A stretch of 64,000 nt of DNA from Hyphomicrobium_A sp963812795. Lineage in GTDB: Bacteria > Pseudomonadota > Alphaproteobacteria > Rhizobiales > Hyphomicrobiaceae. The DNA lies in contig CAWEWG010000016.1 in NCBI GenBank assembly GCA_963812795.1, positions 1 through 64,000 of the forward strand. The letters run 5' to 3'. How positions within the stretch are numbered: position 1 is the stretch's first letter; each line of letters opens with the position of its first letter. The notes beneath the pieces are model-generated. The model ran no database searches. It worked only from the letters and a program-made list of their open reading frames with translations, and was not told where the DNA came from. The translations under genes were made by a program, and so were the position numbers. This document shows positions 34,563-46,064 of the stretch, in pieces.

Positions 34563-35591
34563 ATGGAATACCGGCGTCTCGGCGCATCAGGATTCAAAGT
34601 GCCCGTGTTGAGCTTCGGCACCGGCACCTTCGGCGGCAAGGGCAAGCTGTTCGCCGCCTGGGGCGCCACCGACACGGCCGAGGCGCGGCGGCTGCTCGAC
34701 ATCTGCCTCGATGCCGGCGTCTCCATGTTCGACACGGCCGACATCTACTCGGCCGGCGAGTCCGAGCGCATCCTCGGCGAAGCCATGAAGGGCAAGCGCG
34801 ACCGCTCGCTCGTCTCGACCAAGGCGACGTTCCGCTTCGGCGAGGAACCCAACAACGTCGGCTCCTCGCGCCAGCACCTGCTGGCCACGGTCGATGCGCA
34901 GCTGAAGCGCCTGCAGACCGACTACATCGATCTCTTCCAGCTGCACGGCTACGACGCCATGACGCCGCCCGAGGAAGTGCTGTCGACCCTCGATACGCTC
35001 GTGCGCGCCGGCAAGATCCGCTACGTCGGGGTGTCGAACTTCTCCGGCTGGCACATCGCCAAAGCGCTCGGCGTCGCCGACAAGTACGGCTACCCGCGCT
35101 ACGTCGCCAACCAGACCTACTACTCCCTGATCGGTCGCGAGTACGAATGGGAGCTGATGCCGCTCGGCCTCGAGGAGGGCCTCGGCGCGGTGGTGTGGAG
35201 CCCGCTCGGCTGGGGACGTCTCACCGGCAAGATCCGCCGCGGCACCGGCATCCCGGCCGACAGCCGCCTGCACGGGTCGGCCGAGGCCGGTCCGCAGGTC
35301 GAGGACGAGTACCTTTTCAAGGTAGTCGACGCACTCGACGACGTCGCCAAGGAGACCGGCAAGACCGTGCCGCAAATCGCTCTCAACTGGCTGCTGCAGC
35401 GGCCGACCGTGTCGACCGTCGTCATCGGCGCCCGCAACGAGGAGCAGCTGAAGCAGAACCTCGGCGCTGTCGGCTGGAACCTGACGAAGGAGCAGATGGC
35501 CAAGCTCGACGCCGCGAGCGAGCGGCCGCTGGTCTATCCCTATTGGCACCAGCGCATCGCCTTCACCGAGCGCAACCCGCCGCCGGTGTGA
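34563..35591 (+). CDS. Aldo/keto reductase
   Basis: A 342-residue NADPH-dependent oxidoreductase with a TIM-barrel fold. The family start YRRLGASGFKVPVLSFGTGT and the catalytic tetrad regions are visible: MFDTADIYSAGESERILG (Asp, Tyr), LVSTKATF (Lys) and DLFQLHGYD (His). YVGVSNFSGWHIAKAL and the cofactor-binding STVVIGARNEEQLKQNLGAV complete it. The substrate cannot be deduced. It is preceded by about 220 bases without a gene and divergent from the patatin gene, so both promoters lie there. Confidence 0.92.
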   Translation: MEYRRLGASGFKVPVLSFGTGTFGGKGKLFAAWGATDTAEARRLLDICLDAGVSMFDTADIYSAGESERILGEAMKGKRDRSLVSTKATFRFGEEPNNVGSSRQHLLATVDAQLKRLQTDYIDLFQLHGYDAMTPPEEVLSTLDTLVRAGKIRYVGVSNFSGWHIAKALGVADKYGYPRYVANQTYYSLIGREYEWELMPLGLEEGLGAVVWSPLGWGRLTGKIRRGTGIPADSRLHGSAEAGPQVEDEYLFKVVDALDDVAKETGKTVPQIALNWLLQRPTVSTVVIGARNEEQLKQNLGAVGWNLTKEQMAKLDAASERPLVYPYWHQRIAFTERNPPPV

Positions 35592-35615
35592 GGGCCGGAT
35601 CGACGCTGGTGTCTG

Positions 35616-36639
35616 TCAGCCCAAGGGTTGCGGCTCGGGGAATTTCCACGAACCATCGAGGATCTCCGCGCGCGGACGGTAGAGGCGCACGGTGTAGTTC
35701 CAGCCCTTCATGATCGGCAGGCAGTTGGGAATCTTGCCGTCACAGCCGCCGAACTGGATATCGATCGAGCCGTCCTCGCTCCGCTTGGCCGTGATGTTGT
35801 TGATCGAGTAGGCATTGAACTCGTTCGGCTCGTAGTAGCCCTTGGCGTCATACAGGCTAACCGACCAGAAGCCATCAACCGGTACGTCCTTGACGTTGAG
35901 CTTGTAGATCGTGGTGCCGTCGTTCTTCGCCGGCGTGATGTTGAGATAGGTGGCGTCCTTGTCGGGGTTGCCGCCCCAGCCTGCGGCGGTTCCGATCAAG
36001 TGGCGAACCGGATCGACCTCTTCTTTGGTGCCGAACGCCTTCTTGAAGTCGGGGATGGTCGTGGCAAGCACCAACAGAGCATCACGCACCGTCTTCTGGC
36101 TTGCCGGATCCCAGCTCGGCACCTCGAACGTGCCGGGACTTGCCTGCTCGACTTTGATGGCGTCCTGCAGGGCGTGGACTTGCTTCACATCCTCCGGATC
36201 GTTCGGATTGACGAGCGTGCGGACGGCAGTCGCGACGTAGCGTGTGCCGACTTTCTCTTTGGTGAGGGTGTGGGAACCGGCGCCGTAGTACACGCCTGGC
36301 ACATAGTGGTCCTCATTGATCACCTGCAAGGACATGAAGCGCTTGCCCGCATCGGGTAGCGTGATCGTCACCGGTCCCGCATCGAGGTCGAACACGGCCG
36401 GCCGAATAGAGCGTGTCGCGGTTGAGGCGGATGACCGTCTGGTTGTCGATGGCCGCCGGCTCGCGGCGGTGAAAGAATTTCCCGACCGAGCCGTCCTTGA
36501 CCATGTTGCCCATGTACAGATCGGACTCGGCGCGGATGAAGTTGTCGACCGTGACCGGCTGCGCGGCGCTGGTTTGACCTGTCAAACCAGCCGACGTCAG
36601 CAGAGCCGTTGCGCAAGCCAGTGCGTGGCAGCTTCTCAT
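35616..36639 (-). CDS. Exported DUF1254/DUF1214 protein, short form (frameshifted)
   Basis: A protein of about 340 residues with a signal peptide (MRSCHALACATALLTSAG) and two domains of unknown function, DUF1254 at the N terminus (IDNQTVIRLNRDTLYSA) and DUF1214 at the C terminus (VDGFWSVSLYDAKGYYEPNE, then NYTVRLYRPRAEILDGSWKF). The frame breaks near 36400: DTLYSA continues in another frame as VFDLDAGPVTITLPDAG. Removing one base from GGCCGGCC gives LYSAAVFDLDAGP. Length 1024 is 341 codons plus one base. The family has no proven enzyme activity. It is downstream of the long DUF1254 paralogue. Confidence 0.8.
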
Positions 36640-36688
36640 TGGATCCCTCTCATCACCACTTCCTTGGCGTCGGGAAATCTGCAAGACG

Positions 36689-38083
36689 CTAGTTTGCTTT
36701 CTCCATCGGCGGCTTTTTCCAAGAGCCGTCGAGCGCTGCTTCTTTCGGCCAGTAGAGGCGCATCGCGATGAAGAATGGCCCCTTGGGTGCAGGCAGCCAG
36801 TTTGGCTCTTTATCCTTTCCCGGCGACTCGTTCTGCACAAAGAATGTCAGACCGCCGTCGGCGTCCTTCACGAACTGCGGCAGCATCGGCGAATTGAGCA
36901 GGTAACGATTGATCGGATTGGCCACGAGCAGGCTTTGGGGCAGATCGTACATCGTCAGCGACCAGAAGGCGTTGACAGGCGGGAGCGCGCCGGCCGGGAA
37001 ATGCACGGTGTAGCGGTTGGCGCCGTCGAGCTTTTGACCCGCGGCATCGATGGCATAGGCCGGATACATGGCCTCCTGCTTCGAGTTGCCGTAGATGCCG
37101 AGCACGGCGCCGGCCATGCGGTAGAGGTAGTTGTTCTTCAAGTACTCCCGCGTGCCGAAGAGCTGGCCCGACGTCACCGTTCCCGCGTCGACCTCCTTCT
37201 TCACGCTAGCAAGATCGGCCCAGGCATCAGCCACACCCTGCTCGATGGCGGTCTTGATCTCGGGCGGGAGCGAGTTCGGGTCGAAGGTCTTTCCTGCGCT
37301 GACCCCGATCTTGGCGAAACGCGCCATGAGCTCGGTCTCGGAAGGAACCGTCGGGGTGAACTGCAGGATGAAGTTGAGGATATTGAAGAACTCGAGCGAC
37401 TTCCGCTCGTCGGCAGCGGTCAGCGGCTTGATGAAGTCGATCGCCGGCGCGGCCGCCGGCGGGGGCTGGCCGAGAAATGCCGATAGTGGCTGCACCTTGT
37501 AGCCGGCTTGGATTTTCTTGACGTTGTCGATGTCCGCCGGATTGAAAAGCTGCGTGCGGTACGCGGCGATTCCAAGCTCGGTCTCCGAGCGGATCACCTC
37601 CTTCACGCCCTTCGGCGTCTCGCCCTTCCAGCCGGGTCCGGCGATGACGAAGTTGCCGCCATCGTTGCCGGTCGCGCGGCTGCCGATGTAGGCGAAGTTG
37701 AACGTATACGCGTCGATGAGTTGGACACTGAAGTAGCGATCCTTTTCGATCGGCGGCACCGTCAGCACCAAGGGCTCGGCGCGCAGATCCATGCCAACCA
37801 TCGAGTAAGGCGTATCTGAATTGGGAGTTTGGATCGCCGTGTCGGCCGGTGTGTAGACACGCGGGATGTTCGCTATGTGGTTCCAGGGCGCCTTGTACTC
37901 GGGGTTTTTGGTGTCGACGAAATAGGCGTGCTGGATGCGGTAGTTGTCGACCATCGGGAAGCCGTAGATGTAGGCCTCCTTGGCTATCGCGCGTGCTTCC
38001 TCAGGCGTTGCGCTCTGCGCCTGAGCGCCAGAGTATCCGCTCGCCGCGACGAGCAGGATCACCCCTGCCGTTCTTCCGATCAT
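36689..38083 (-). CDS. Exported DUF1254/DUF1214 protein, long form
   Basis: A 464-residue protein with a signal peptide (MIGRTAGVILLVAASGYSGA, cleaved near AQAQ). The DUF1254 domain has AKEAYIYGFPMVDNYRI, TPNSDTPYSMVGMDLRAEPL and VQLIDAYTFNFAYIGSRA; the C-terminal DUF1214 domain has VNAFWSLTMYDLPQSLLVANP and FFIAMRLYWPKEAALDGSWK. These proteins are widespread and abundant in soil bacteria, but their reaction is not established. ATG 38083 is chosen over the upstream frame because it begins the signal peptide. Between the sulfatase and the short DUF1254 gene, all on one strand. Confidence 0.88.
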   Translation of the reverse strand: MIGRTAGVILLVAASGYSGAQAQSATPEEARAIAKEAYIYGFPMVDNYRIQHAYFVDTKNPEYKAPWNHIANIPRVYTPADTAIQTPNSDTPYSMVGMDLRAEPLVLTVPPIEKDRYFSVQLIDAYTFNFAYIGSRATGNDGGNFVIAGPGWKGETPKGVKEVIRSETELGIAAYRTQLFNPADIDNVKKIQAGYKVQPLSAFLGQPPPAAAPAIDFIKPLTAADERKSLEFFNILNFILQFTPTVPSETELMARFAKIGVSAGKTFDPNSLPPEIKTAIEQGVADAWADLASVKKEVDAGTVTSGQLFGTREYLKNNYLYRMAGAVLGIYGNSKQEAMYPAYAIDAAGQKLDGANRYTVHFPAGALPPVNAFWSLTMYDLPQSLLVANPINRYLLNSPMLPQFVKDADGGLTFFVQNESPGKDKEPNWLPAPKGPFFIAMRLYWPKEAALDGSWKKPPMEKAN

Positions 38084-38214
38084 GGTCCTGTCCTTGTTCG
38101 AGGTCGCAGCGGTCACGCAAGTGCATCGCTTCGACGGTGTCGACTTATTTGCTTCCTGGGTGGCTCGACCACAGCCGGTCGGCTGGACCGTCGTCGATCG
38201 GGAGAGCCGGGACT

Positions 38215-40041
<1,827 letters not shown>

Positions 40042-40081
40042 GACTTGATCCTCCCGGATCATCTTGCCCGCGGTTTCTCGT

Positions 40082-41029
40082 TCACTTCTGTCGTTTGATG
40101 CAGCGAAACCCGACATGACTGGTCGAGGTGTCGATAGGTTCGGGGTGACGGGCTGCCGGTCGGTAGCGTCGGCAATAGTTGGGGGCACAAAGGTGCGAGC
40201 CACCCTTGAGCACCTTGCGCGGAATTCGGATGTTCGGCTGACAGGCATCGTAACTCCCGTCGGCGCGCGGGCCGCGCGGGTTCTCCGGTATGCAGCACGC
40301 CTTCGGCGCGTCAGCCGGATGCTTCGGCGCATACCAGTCGGTCGTCCACTCCCAGACATTGCCGATCATGTCGAAAAGGCCATAGCCGTTGGCCGGGTAC
40401 GTACCGACCGGCGATGTGCGCTCGTAGCCGTCGAGTTTCAGGTTCTCGTGCGGAAACCCGCCCTGCCAGGTGTTGGCCATCTGCTTGCCGCCGGGCGCAA
40501 ATTCATCGCCCCAGGAAAACTCGGTGCCTTCAAGGCCGCCGCGTGCGGCGAACTCCCACTCGGACTCCGTCGGCAGCTCTTTGCCGGCCCACTTGGCGTA
40601 GGCTTCGGCATCTTTGTAGGCGACGTGCACGACCGGATGGTCGTCGAGACCTTTGATCCAGCTGCCGCGGCCATAGGGGTGGCGCCAGTTGGCGCCGAAG
40701 CGGAAATCCCACCACTGGCTCCAATTGCGCAGATCGACCGCGCCCGTCGGCGGCTGGAAGACTAAGGAGCCAGCTTTGAGCATGTGCGGCAGAGCGCCCG
40801 GATAGTCCTCGGCGCGCGGTGCGATTTCGGCAAAGGTGACGTAGCCCGTTGCGTCGATGAACTGGCGGAACTGCCGGTTGGTGACGGGGGACGGATCCAT
40901 CCAGAACCCGTCGACCGTGACGCGGTGGACCGGTGCTTCCTCGGCATAATGCTGGTCCGACCCCATGGCGAAGGTACCGCCGGGGATCCAGATCATCGCA
41001 TCCAACGCATACTGCGGAAGGAGTGACAC
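40082..41029 (-). CDS. Formylglycine-generating enzyme (sulfatase-modifying factor)
   Basis: A 315-residue FGE/SUMF1-family protein that oxidises the active-site cysteine of sulfatases to formylglycine. Family segments are MIWIPGGTFAMGSDQHYAEE, PVTNRQFRQFIDATGYVT, ELPTESEWEFAARGG, GLFDMIGNVWEWTTDWY and GGSHLCAPNYCRRYRPAAR. The last holds the two redox cysteines Cys281 and Cys286, spaced as in human FGE, so it is expected to be active. The first start is GTG 41029 with GGAGGAGGG upstream; ATG 40996 is an alternative. Its target is presumably the sulfatase encoded next. Confidence 0.94.
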   Translation of the reverse strand: MSLLPQYALDAMIWIPGGTFAMGSDQHYAEEAPVHRVTVDGFWMDPSPVTNRQFRQFIDATGYVTFAEIAPRAEDYPGALPHMLKAGSLVFQPPTGAVDLRNWSQWWDFRFGANWRHPYGRGSWIKGLDDHPVVHVAYKDAEAYAKWAGKELPTESEWEFAARGGLEGTEFSWGDEFAPGGKQMANTWQGGFPHENLKLDGYERTSPVGTYPANGYGLFDMIGNVWEWTTDWYAPKHPADAPKACCIPENPRGPRADGSYDACQPNIRIPRKVLKGGSHLCAPNYCRRYRPAARHPEPIDTSTSHVGFRCIKRQK

Positions 41030-41217
41030 GGCATTAAGCCCTCCTCCCCCGACGGGCCGCCTGCGCCGTCCCGCGCATAAGGACCGTTGGCGTCATTCAA
41101 CCACAGTCGACGCGCAATCGGCAATCTGATCATTGGTTTAATTGCTCTTGTTGTCCGGCCGACACCCCGGGGGAGCGCGCGTGGCTTAGGCTCCGAATCT
41201 CTGAACAATTCGATGGA

Positions 41218-42237
41218 ATGGCCATGCGTGCAGGCCCGTTACTCGTCGGATTAGTCGCCCTTGTGATCGTCGGTCTGGGCGCGGGCAATCTGCGCGCCGC
41301 GGAGAATGCCTTCGGCATCTATCTGCTCGGCAGCAAGACCTCTATGGCCGGCTTCGTGCCGCCGCCCGGCACCTACGTGCAAGACATCAACTTCGCCTAT
41401 TCGGGGAGCGCGAGCGGCGCGGCGGCCGTGGGCGTGGCACTGCGTCAGACGGGGAACGTGACCATCGACGCGCAGATCGACGTCACCGGCAATGCGTACA
41501 TTAACCTACCTATCGCCCTGTGGATCGCACCGCAAAAGGTTCTTGGCGGCAATGTCGGGTTCGGCCTCCTGACGCCCTTCGGCTGGAAAGGCGTCGACGT
41601 CGATATCGATGCGCAAGCCACCCTCATGCTGCCCGATGGGACAATCATTCAAGGTGGACGGCATTTCGACTTCGAGGACAGCTCCACGAAGTTCGGCGAC
41701 CCGGTCCTCAATGCGCTGATCGGTTGGCACGAGGGCAACTGGCATTGGAACGTCAGCGCCCTCCTCAACGTCCCGATCGGCCCATGGGAGACCGAAAGCA
41801 TCAGCAACATCTCGTTTCACCGCTGGGCGCTCGATACCAGCAGCTCGGTGACCTACTTCGACGCCAAGCGCGGGCATGAAGTGTCACTGACCGCGGGCTT
41901 CACATTCAACGGCGAAAATCCCGCCACCGACTACAAAACCGGCACCGAGTTCCACGTCGAGTGGGCGCTGATGCAGCACATGTCGAAGACGTTTGCCTTC
42001 GGCATCTCCGGCTATCACTACGAGCAGGTCACCGGCGATAGCGGCGCCGGCGCGCGCGTCGGCAGCTTCGAAGGTCGCGCCACGGGTCTCGGTCCCGACG
42101 TCACCTACACCTTCATGTGCGGAAAGATCCCCATCAGCACCGAGCTCAAATACTTCCGCGAGTTCGATGTTGAAAATCGGCTCACGGGCAATTCGGGATT
42201 TCTGACGATCACCGTGCCGCTCTCGGCCGGACACTGA
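41218..42237 (+). CDS. MetA-pathway-type outer-membrane beta-barrel protein (SphA-like)
   Basis: A 339-residue exported protein of the phenol MetA-degradation family, beta-barrel proteins encoded in hydrocarbon and aromatic degradation clusters. The N terminus LLVGLVALVIVGLGAGNL then RAAENAFG is a signal peptide; alternating hydrophobic strands follow, including FGIYLLGSKTSMAGFVPPPG, SVTYFDAKRGHEVSLTAGF, LGPDVTYTF and ISTELKYFREFDVENRLTG near the end. It may let hydrophobic molecules cross the outer membrane. It is divergent from the FGE-sulfatase-DUF1254 genes across 188 bases, so they may share control; a common substrate is inferred. Confidence 0.82.
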   Translation: MAMRAGPLLVGLVALVIVGLGAGNLRAAENAFGIYLLGSKTSMAGFVPPPGTYVQDINFAYSGSASGAAAVGVALRQTGNVTIDAQIDVTGNAYINLPIALWIAPQKVLGGNVGFGLLTPFGWKGVDVDIDAQATLMLPDGTIIQGGRHFDFEDSSTKFGDPVLNALIGWHEGNWHWNVSALLNVPIGPWETESISNISFHRWALDTSSSVTYFDAKRGHEVSLTAGFTFNGENPATDYKTGTEFHVEWALMQHMSKTFAFGISGYHYEQVTGDSGAGARVGSFEGRATGLGPDVTYTFMCGKIPISTELKYFREFDVENRLTGNSGFLTITVPLSAGH

Positions 42238-42351
42238 TACGCCCAGCACCGCCGCGTGATCGCCAGGCTGTCGGAAAACTGTCATACGACATCAATAGGC
42301 TTCGCATCTCGGGCTGAGTAGAACCGCGGCCACCGCCGCGGAAGGGGAGGC

Positions 42352-43992
42352 ATGCCTAACGATGAAAGCGTGTCGGCGACGGTCGCGCATGCGCGACTAG
42401 ACGCCGGCGAGGCTGAGGCTCGGGTCGTCCGCCATTTCCGCCAAATCGTGCTTTGGCCGATTCAGCTTATTGCCGCGGCGCCCGGCGGCCGCCGCAAAAG
42501 CACCGAGGCGCTGTTTGAGCGCCTTGGCGCCGAGAACTGGGCTCTGGTCGATGACGAGTTCGGCATCAAGGGCGATGCCTTCCAGGAGCGGCACTATCGC
42601 GAGTTCGTGAGCTTCCTGCCGCACGTGCAGCGCTTCCTCTACGGCGATGCGCCGGGGCCGGTGCGCGATCTCGGCAATGGCGCTGCGCCATTGCGTGTCT
42701 ACCGGCGTACCGACATTGCGGCGGTGCGCATGGTGCTCTCCGAAGGCGCCGAGCCCGTAACTTGCCAGGTCGCCCACGCCGACCTGCACTTCTTCCACGA
42801 TGTCGATGCCGTCATTCTCGCCTTCGAGTTTTGGGCGTCGGACCTCCCGCTCAGCGTCGTGCACGAGATCATGTATCGCTTCGGGCGGGCTTATCCTCCA
42901 GGCTGGACTGAAACTGGCGAGGCTCTGCACTGTCCTGAGCGCGTCGAATGGCTCGACAAGGAAGGACGTGTGCTCGCCACCTCCGACTACGAGCAACGCG
43001 GACGATACCTGTCGTTCGTGGGGCATCAGCGGACCCCCTGCTTCGCGGCCCATTGGGAATTTCTGCTGAAGCCTCTGGAGGCCGAGAACTCCGGCCACAA
43101 AGGCCCGCTCAGCTTCCGGCAGATCGAATACTACCGCATGCCGGTCATGACCTATCTGACCGTCGATCGGCTATGGGACGTGCAGCGCGCCGAATACATG
43201 CGCCTCGCCTTCGCCGCAGGGGCGAGTTCAAGCGGGGATGCGCCATTTACCGAGCGCTTTCTGCACGATTTCGAGACTCGCAATTGCTATGATCGCTACT
43301 ATCACGAAGGATCGGAGACGGCGGGCGTCAACACGCGCTTCCTGCTGTCAGGCCATGCCTTCACGGTCGTCGCCGATGGCGCCGCCTCCCGCCTCGAGGA
43401 CAACGAGCGCGGACTGCTCGGCCAATTCCGCCATCAGTATTTCCTGCTCTTCCTCATCAGTCATTTCCACAAGGCGGCATTGCTGATGCTGTCCGATCGC
43501 CTGGTCGCCGCCATCAAGCAACTGGAAGTGGGGAGCGCCCGGTCGGCCGTCGCATTCCGACGCGAGACGTATCGCCTGCAGGAAGCGTTCATGCGCTTCA
43601 CGCAGCGCTACTGGTTCACCGAGGTGTCGGATCAGGCGCAGACGCGTGACCTCTTCCGCATGCAGCGCCTGCACCTGGGAAATGACGATCTCTACAAGGA
43701 ACTCCGCAACGAGATTTTCGATATGGTGCAGTATCTCGACAGCGATGTTCTGCGCCGGCAGAGCGGCACGATCCACCGGCTCACGGCCGTAACGATCGTC
43801 GGCCTGATCGGTACGATCGCCACCGGGTTCCTGGGCATGAATTTGATCGCCGAAGCGGACTCTCCCTTGCACGTCAAGCTGATATACTTCGGCATTGTCG
43901 CTGGCGCTGTCATCCTGCTGACCGTGGCGGTTGTCGTGTTTTCTCGGCCCCTGACGGCATTCCTCGACCGCATGTCTGGCGAGCGCCACTAG
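42352..43992 (+). CDS. CorA-like magnesium transporter-family protein with long N-terminal domain
   Basis: A 546-residue protein ending in a CorA-type membrane module: LTAVTIVGLIGTIATGFLGMNLI, with the GMN signature of CorA/Mrs2 channels, then a second helix (LIYFGIVAGAVILLTVAVVVF). The long preceding helix with LRNEIFDMVQYLDSDV fits the stalk helix. The N-terminal 450 residues differ from standard CorA and are about 200 residues longer; they include AHADLHFFHDVDAVILAFEF and EIMYRFGRAYPPGW, which I do not assign. Magnesium or another divalent cation is likely. ppk2 starts 68 bases downstream. Confidence 0.83.
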   Translation: MPNDESVSATVAHARLDAGEAEARVVRHFRQIVLWPIQLIAAAPGGRRKSTEALFERLGAENWALVDDEFGIKGDAFQERHYREFVSFLPHVQRFLYGDAPGPVRDLGNGAAPLRVYRRTDIAAVRMVLSEGAEPVTCQVAHADLHFFHDVDAVILAFEFWASDLPLSVVHEIMYRFGRAYPPGWTETGEALHCPERVEWLDKEGRVLATSDYEQRGRYLSFVGHQRTPCFAAHWEFLLKPLEAENSGHKGPLSFRQIEYYRMPVMTYLTVDRLWDVQRAEYMRLAFAAGASSSGDAPFTERFLHDFETRNCYDRYYHEGSETAGVNTRFLLSGHAFTVVADGAASRLEDNERGLLGQFRHQYFLLFLISHFHKAALLMLSDRLVAAIKQLEVGSARSAVAFRRETYRLQEAFMRFTQRYWFTEVSDQAQTRDLFRMQRLHLGNDDLYKELRNEIFDMVQYLDSDVLRRQSGTIHRLTAVTIVGLIGTIATGFLGMNLIAEADSPLHVKLIYFGIVAGAVILLTVAVVVFSRPLTAFLDRMSGERH

Positions 43993-44060
43993 TAAGACGA
44001 TGGCTCTCGTGTGCGCCGTCCACGCGTGCGGGGCCTTAGACCTGAATCGGGAGAGATAAA

Positions 44061-44981
44061 GTGAGTACCGATAGACGTGCCAAGGATCTGACCATGCGGG
44101 TTCGCGCCGATCTCGTCGACAGCTTCGATGAGGAGCTGGAGATGGAGCTCGACGACGAGCGCCTCGACAAGCTGCTCGACGGAATGTCCGATCGGCCCGA
44201 GCCGGAGGGCATGGATCGGAAAGTCTATTTCAAAGAGCTGTTCCGGCTGCAGGGCGAGCTCGTCAAGCTGCAGGACTGGATCGTCGCGCAGAAGCTCAAG
44301 GTCGTCGTGATCTTCGAAGGACGCGATGCGGCCGGCAAGGGCGGCGTCATCAAGCGCATTACGCAGCGTCTCAATCCGCGCGTCTGCCGCGTCGCGGCAT
44401 TGCCGGCGCCGAACGAGCGAGAACGCACGCAATGGTACTTCCAGCGCTATGTCAGCCACCTGCCGGCGGCAGGCGAGATGGTCCTGTTCGACCGCTCCTG
44501 GTACAACCGCGCCGGCGTCGAGCGCGTCATGGGCTTCTGTACGGACGAGGAGTGCGAGGAGTTCCTGCGCACCGTACCCGAGTTTGAAAGAATGCTGGTG
44601 CGGTCGGGTATCATACTCCTCAAGTACTGGTTCTCGATCACCGACGAGGAGCAGCACTTCCGTTTCACGATGCGCATCAACGATCCACTGAAGCAGTGGA
44701 AACTCAGCCCCATGGATTTGCAGTCGCGCGTGCGGTGGGAGGCCTACACCCGGGCCAAGGAAGCTATGCTGCAAAGAACCAACATTCCGGAAGCGCCCTG
44801 GTGGGTCGTCGAGGCCGTCGACAAGAAAAAGGCGCGGCTAAACTGCATCAATCATCTGCTGCACCAAATTCCCTACGATGAAGTCGCCCGTCCCCCGATC
44901 GTCTTGCCGGCACGGACGCATCATCCCGATTACCAGCGCCACCCCATACAGCGCGAGATGTACGTGCCGGAGGTGTATTGA
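44061..44981 (+). CDS. ppk2: Polyphosphate kinase 2 (PPK2)
   Basis: A 306-residue PPK2 that moves phosphate between polyphosphate and nucleotides. The Walker A motif is GRDAAGKGG (residues 87-95), followed by VIKRITQRLNPRVCRVAALP, the Walker B/lid region MVLFDRSWYNRAGVERVMGF, and WKLSPMDLQSRVRWEAYTRA. Single-domain length and sequence fit class I, often favouring nucleoside diphosphate phosphorylation, but specificity cannot be fixed. The start is GTG 44061 with GGGAGAG upstream. It follows the CorA-like gene on the same strand; both concern magnesium and polyphosphate, so an operon is plausible. Confidence 0.93.
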   Translation: MSTDRRAKDLTMRVRADLVDSFDEELEMELDDERLDKLLDGMSDRPEPEGMDRKVYFKELFRLQGELVKLQDWIVAQKLKVVVIFEGRDAAGKGGVIKRITQRLNPRVCRVAALPAPNERERTQWYFQRYVSHLPAAGEMVLFDRSWYNRAGVERVMGFCTDEECEEFLRTVPEFERMLVRSGIILLKYWFSITDEEQHFRFTMRINDPLKQWKLSPMDLQSRVRWEAYTRAKEAMLQRTNIPEAPWWVVEAVDKKKARLNCINHLLHQIPYDEVARPPIVLPARTHHPDYQRHPIQREMYVPEVY

Positions 44982-45120
44982 AGGGTGGTTGGGGTCGCCG
45001 CCAGGCCCGATCTAGCGTCCTGGCCAATCCACTAGGTCAGCGTCCTCGTCGGGTCCGACATCAAAGCTTCACGGGACGGACATACCGTCGACCCTGCAGA
45101 CCGACCAACTCATATTGTGG

Positions 45121-45148
45121 CGCGCCTCCAGTTGGCGCGTCTTTTTTC
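45121..45148 (+). terminator. Rho-independent terminator
   Basis: Stem CGCGCC (45121-45126) and GGCGCG (45134-45139) with a 7-base loop, then TCTTTTTT. It ends transcription from ppk2. The next ATG lies only four bases past the T-run, so if the gene at 45152 is real it must have an alternative start or depend on read-through. Confidence 0.7.
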
Positions 45149-45151
45149 TGC

Positions 45152-45823
45152 ATGCCAGATCAATTCCAATGGGCAGACGCCGACGCTGATAAGAGCGGCG
45201 AGATGGTCGCGTCCGAAAGCGCGTATACGCGGCTTTTCGAGGCCCTGCGACAGCTGCAAGCTGACCTCGACGACGTGCCGGCCACGTCGTTGCGCCTGAA
45301 GCCTTATTTGTCGAAGCGTCAGTCAGCCTTGCACGCCCTCCAACGTCATGCACAAGCGACAATTGCCGAGTTTGGCTTCGTCGATGGCGCGAAAACTGAA
45401 AAGGCTGACCCGCAGTTGTTGGCGGCGTTCTATCCCGATCCGATGCATTCCGTTGCCTCCCGCTACTGCTGGGCCCTGCTCACCGGCGACAATGACCAGC
45501 CTTCGCTACAGCAGATCATCGCGGCCACAAGGGTCGAGTTCGAAGCGTTCCTTTTGAATCAGGCCGGCACATCACCAAACTCCCGCAGCTCCACTGACTT
45601 GAACGCATTGATTGCCGCAGAATCCGCGCACTCCAGGCGCACGGATCGGCTTGCCTATCGGCTCGCGGCACTGAGGCGGCTGATGATTGTCCATCGCCAC
45701 GTCATCGGACCCTCAGGATCAACAAGCGTGCTGGAGACTGAAATCGCACAGTCCATAGAGGCGTCGGAGGAGGCCACCGAAAGCCTGAGGGAAATTCGCA
45801 GGACGAAGATCTCGAAGCGTTGA
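45152..45823 (+). CDS. Hypothetical protein
   Basis: No family recognised. The ATG at 45152 gives 223 residues, acidic at the start (PDQFQWADADADKSGEM) and otherwise soluble and mostly helical: LFEALRQLQADLDDVPATSL, QSALHALQRHAQATIAEFGF, ETEIAQSIEASEEATESLRE. Codon use is less GC-biased than in neighbouring genes. It sits directly after a terminator, with no clear ribosome binding site before 45152; the ATG at 45203 (MVASESAY) is an alternative start. Coding is supported mainly by length and amino acid balance. Confidence 0.55.
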   Translation: MPDQFQWADADADKSGEMVASESAYTRLFEALRQLQADLDDVPATSLRLKPYLSKRQSALHALQRHAQATIAEFGFVDGAKTEKADPQLLAAFYPDPMHSVASRYCWALLTGDNDQPSLQQIIAATRVEFEAFLLNQAGTSPNSRSSTDLNALIAAESAHSRRTDRLAYRLAALRRLMIVHRHVIGPSGSTSVLETEIAQSIEASEEATESLREIRRTKISKR

Positions 45824-45836
45824 CGGTCGCTGGCGA

Positions 45837-46064
45837 CTAGCCGGCTTGATCCAAGCCCATGCGCTTGAGCGCCTGAATCGCCAATCCGCGGTGCTCGGGA
45901 ACCGATAGCAGCTTGTTCAATCCATGAACGGTAATGAACAGCCGCTTTGACCGACGCAGCCGCGCAACGGTGCGCACAATCTCATCCTGGGGAGCCGCGG
46001 CGATGTTGCGCGCCGTGGACAGTGCCATGGTTTCGTCGTCAGCCGAACGCATCACACAACCCAT
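45837..46064 (-). CDS. Small hypothetical protein
   Basis: A 75-residue basic protein with no recognised family. The C-terminal half, RSKRLFITVHGLNKLLSVPEHRGLAIQALKRMG, looks like a compact helical unit, which favours real coding. Three in-frame ATGs at 46064, 46052 and 46028 leave the start open. It converges on the hypothetical gene ending at 45823, with 13 bases between the stops. Confidence 0.5.
   Translation of the reverse strand: MGCVMRSADDETMALSTARNIAAAPQDEIVRTVARLRRSKRLFITVHGLNKLLSVPEHRGLAIQALKRMGLDQAG

Noticed and set aside
34339..34744. N-terminal extension of the patatin-like protein
   Set aside because: The extra 135 codons have no homology-like composition, and the ATG at 34339 begins a clean twin-arginine-type signal.
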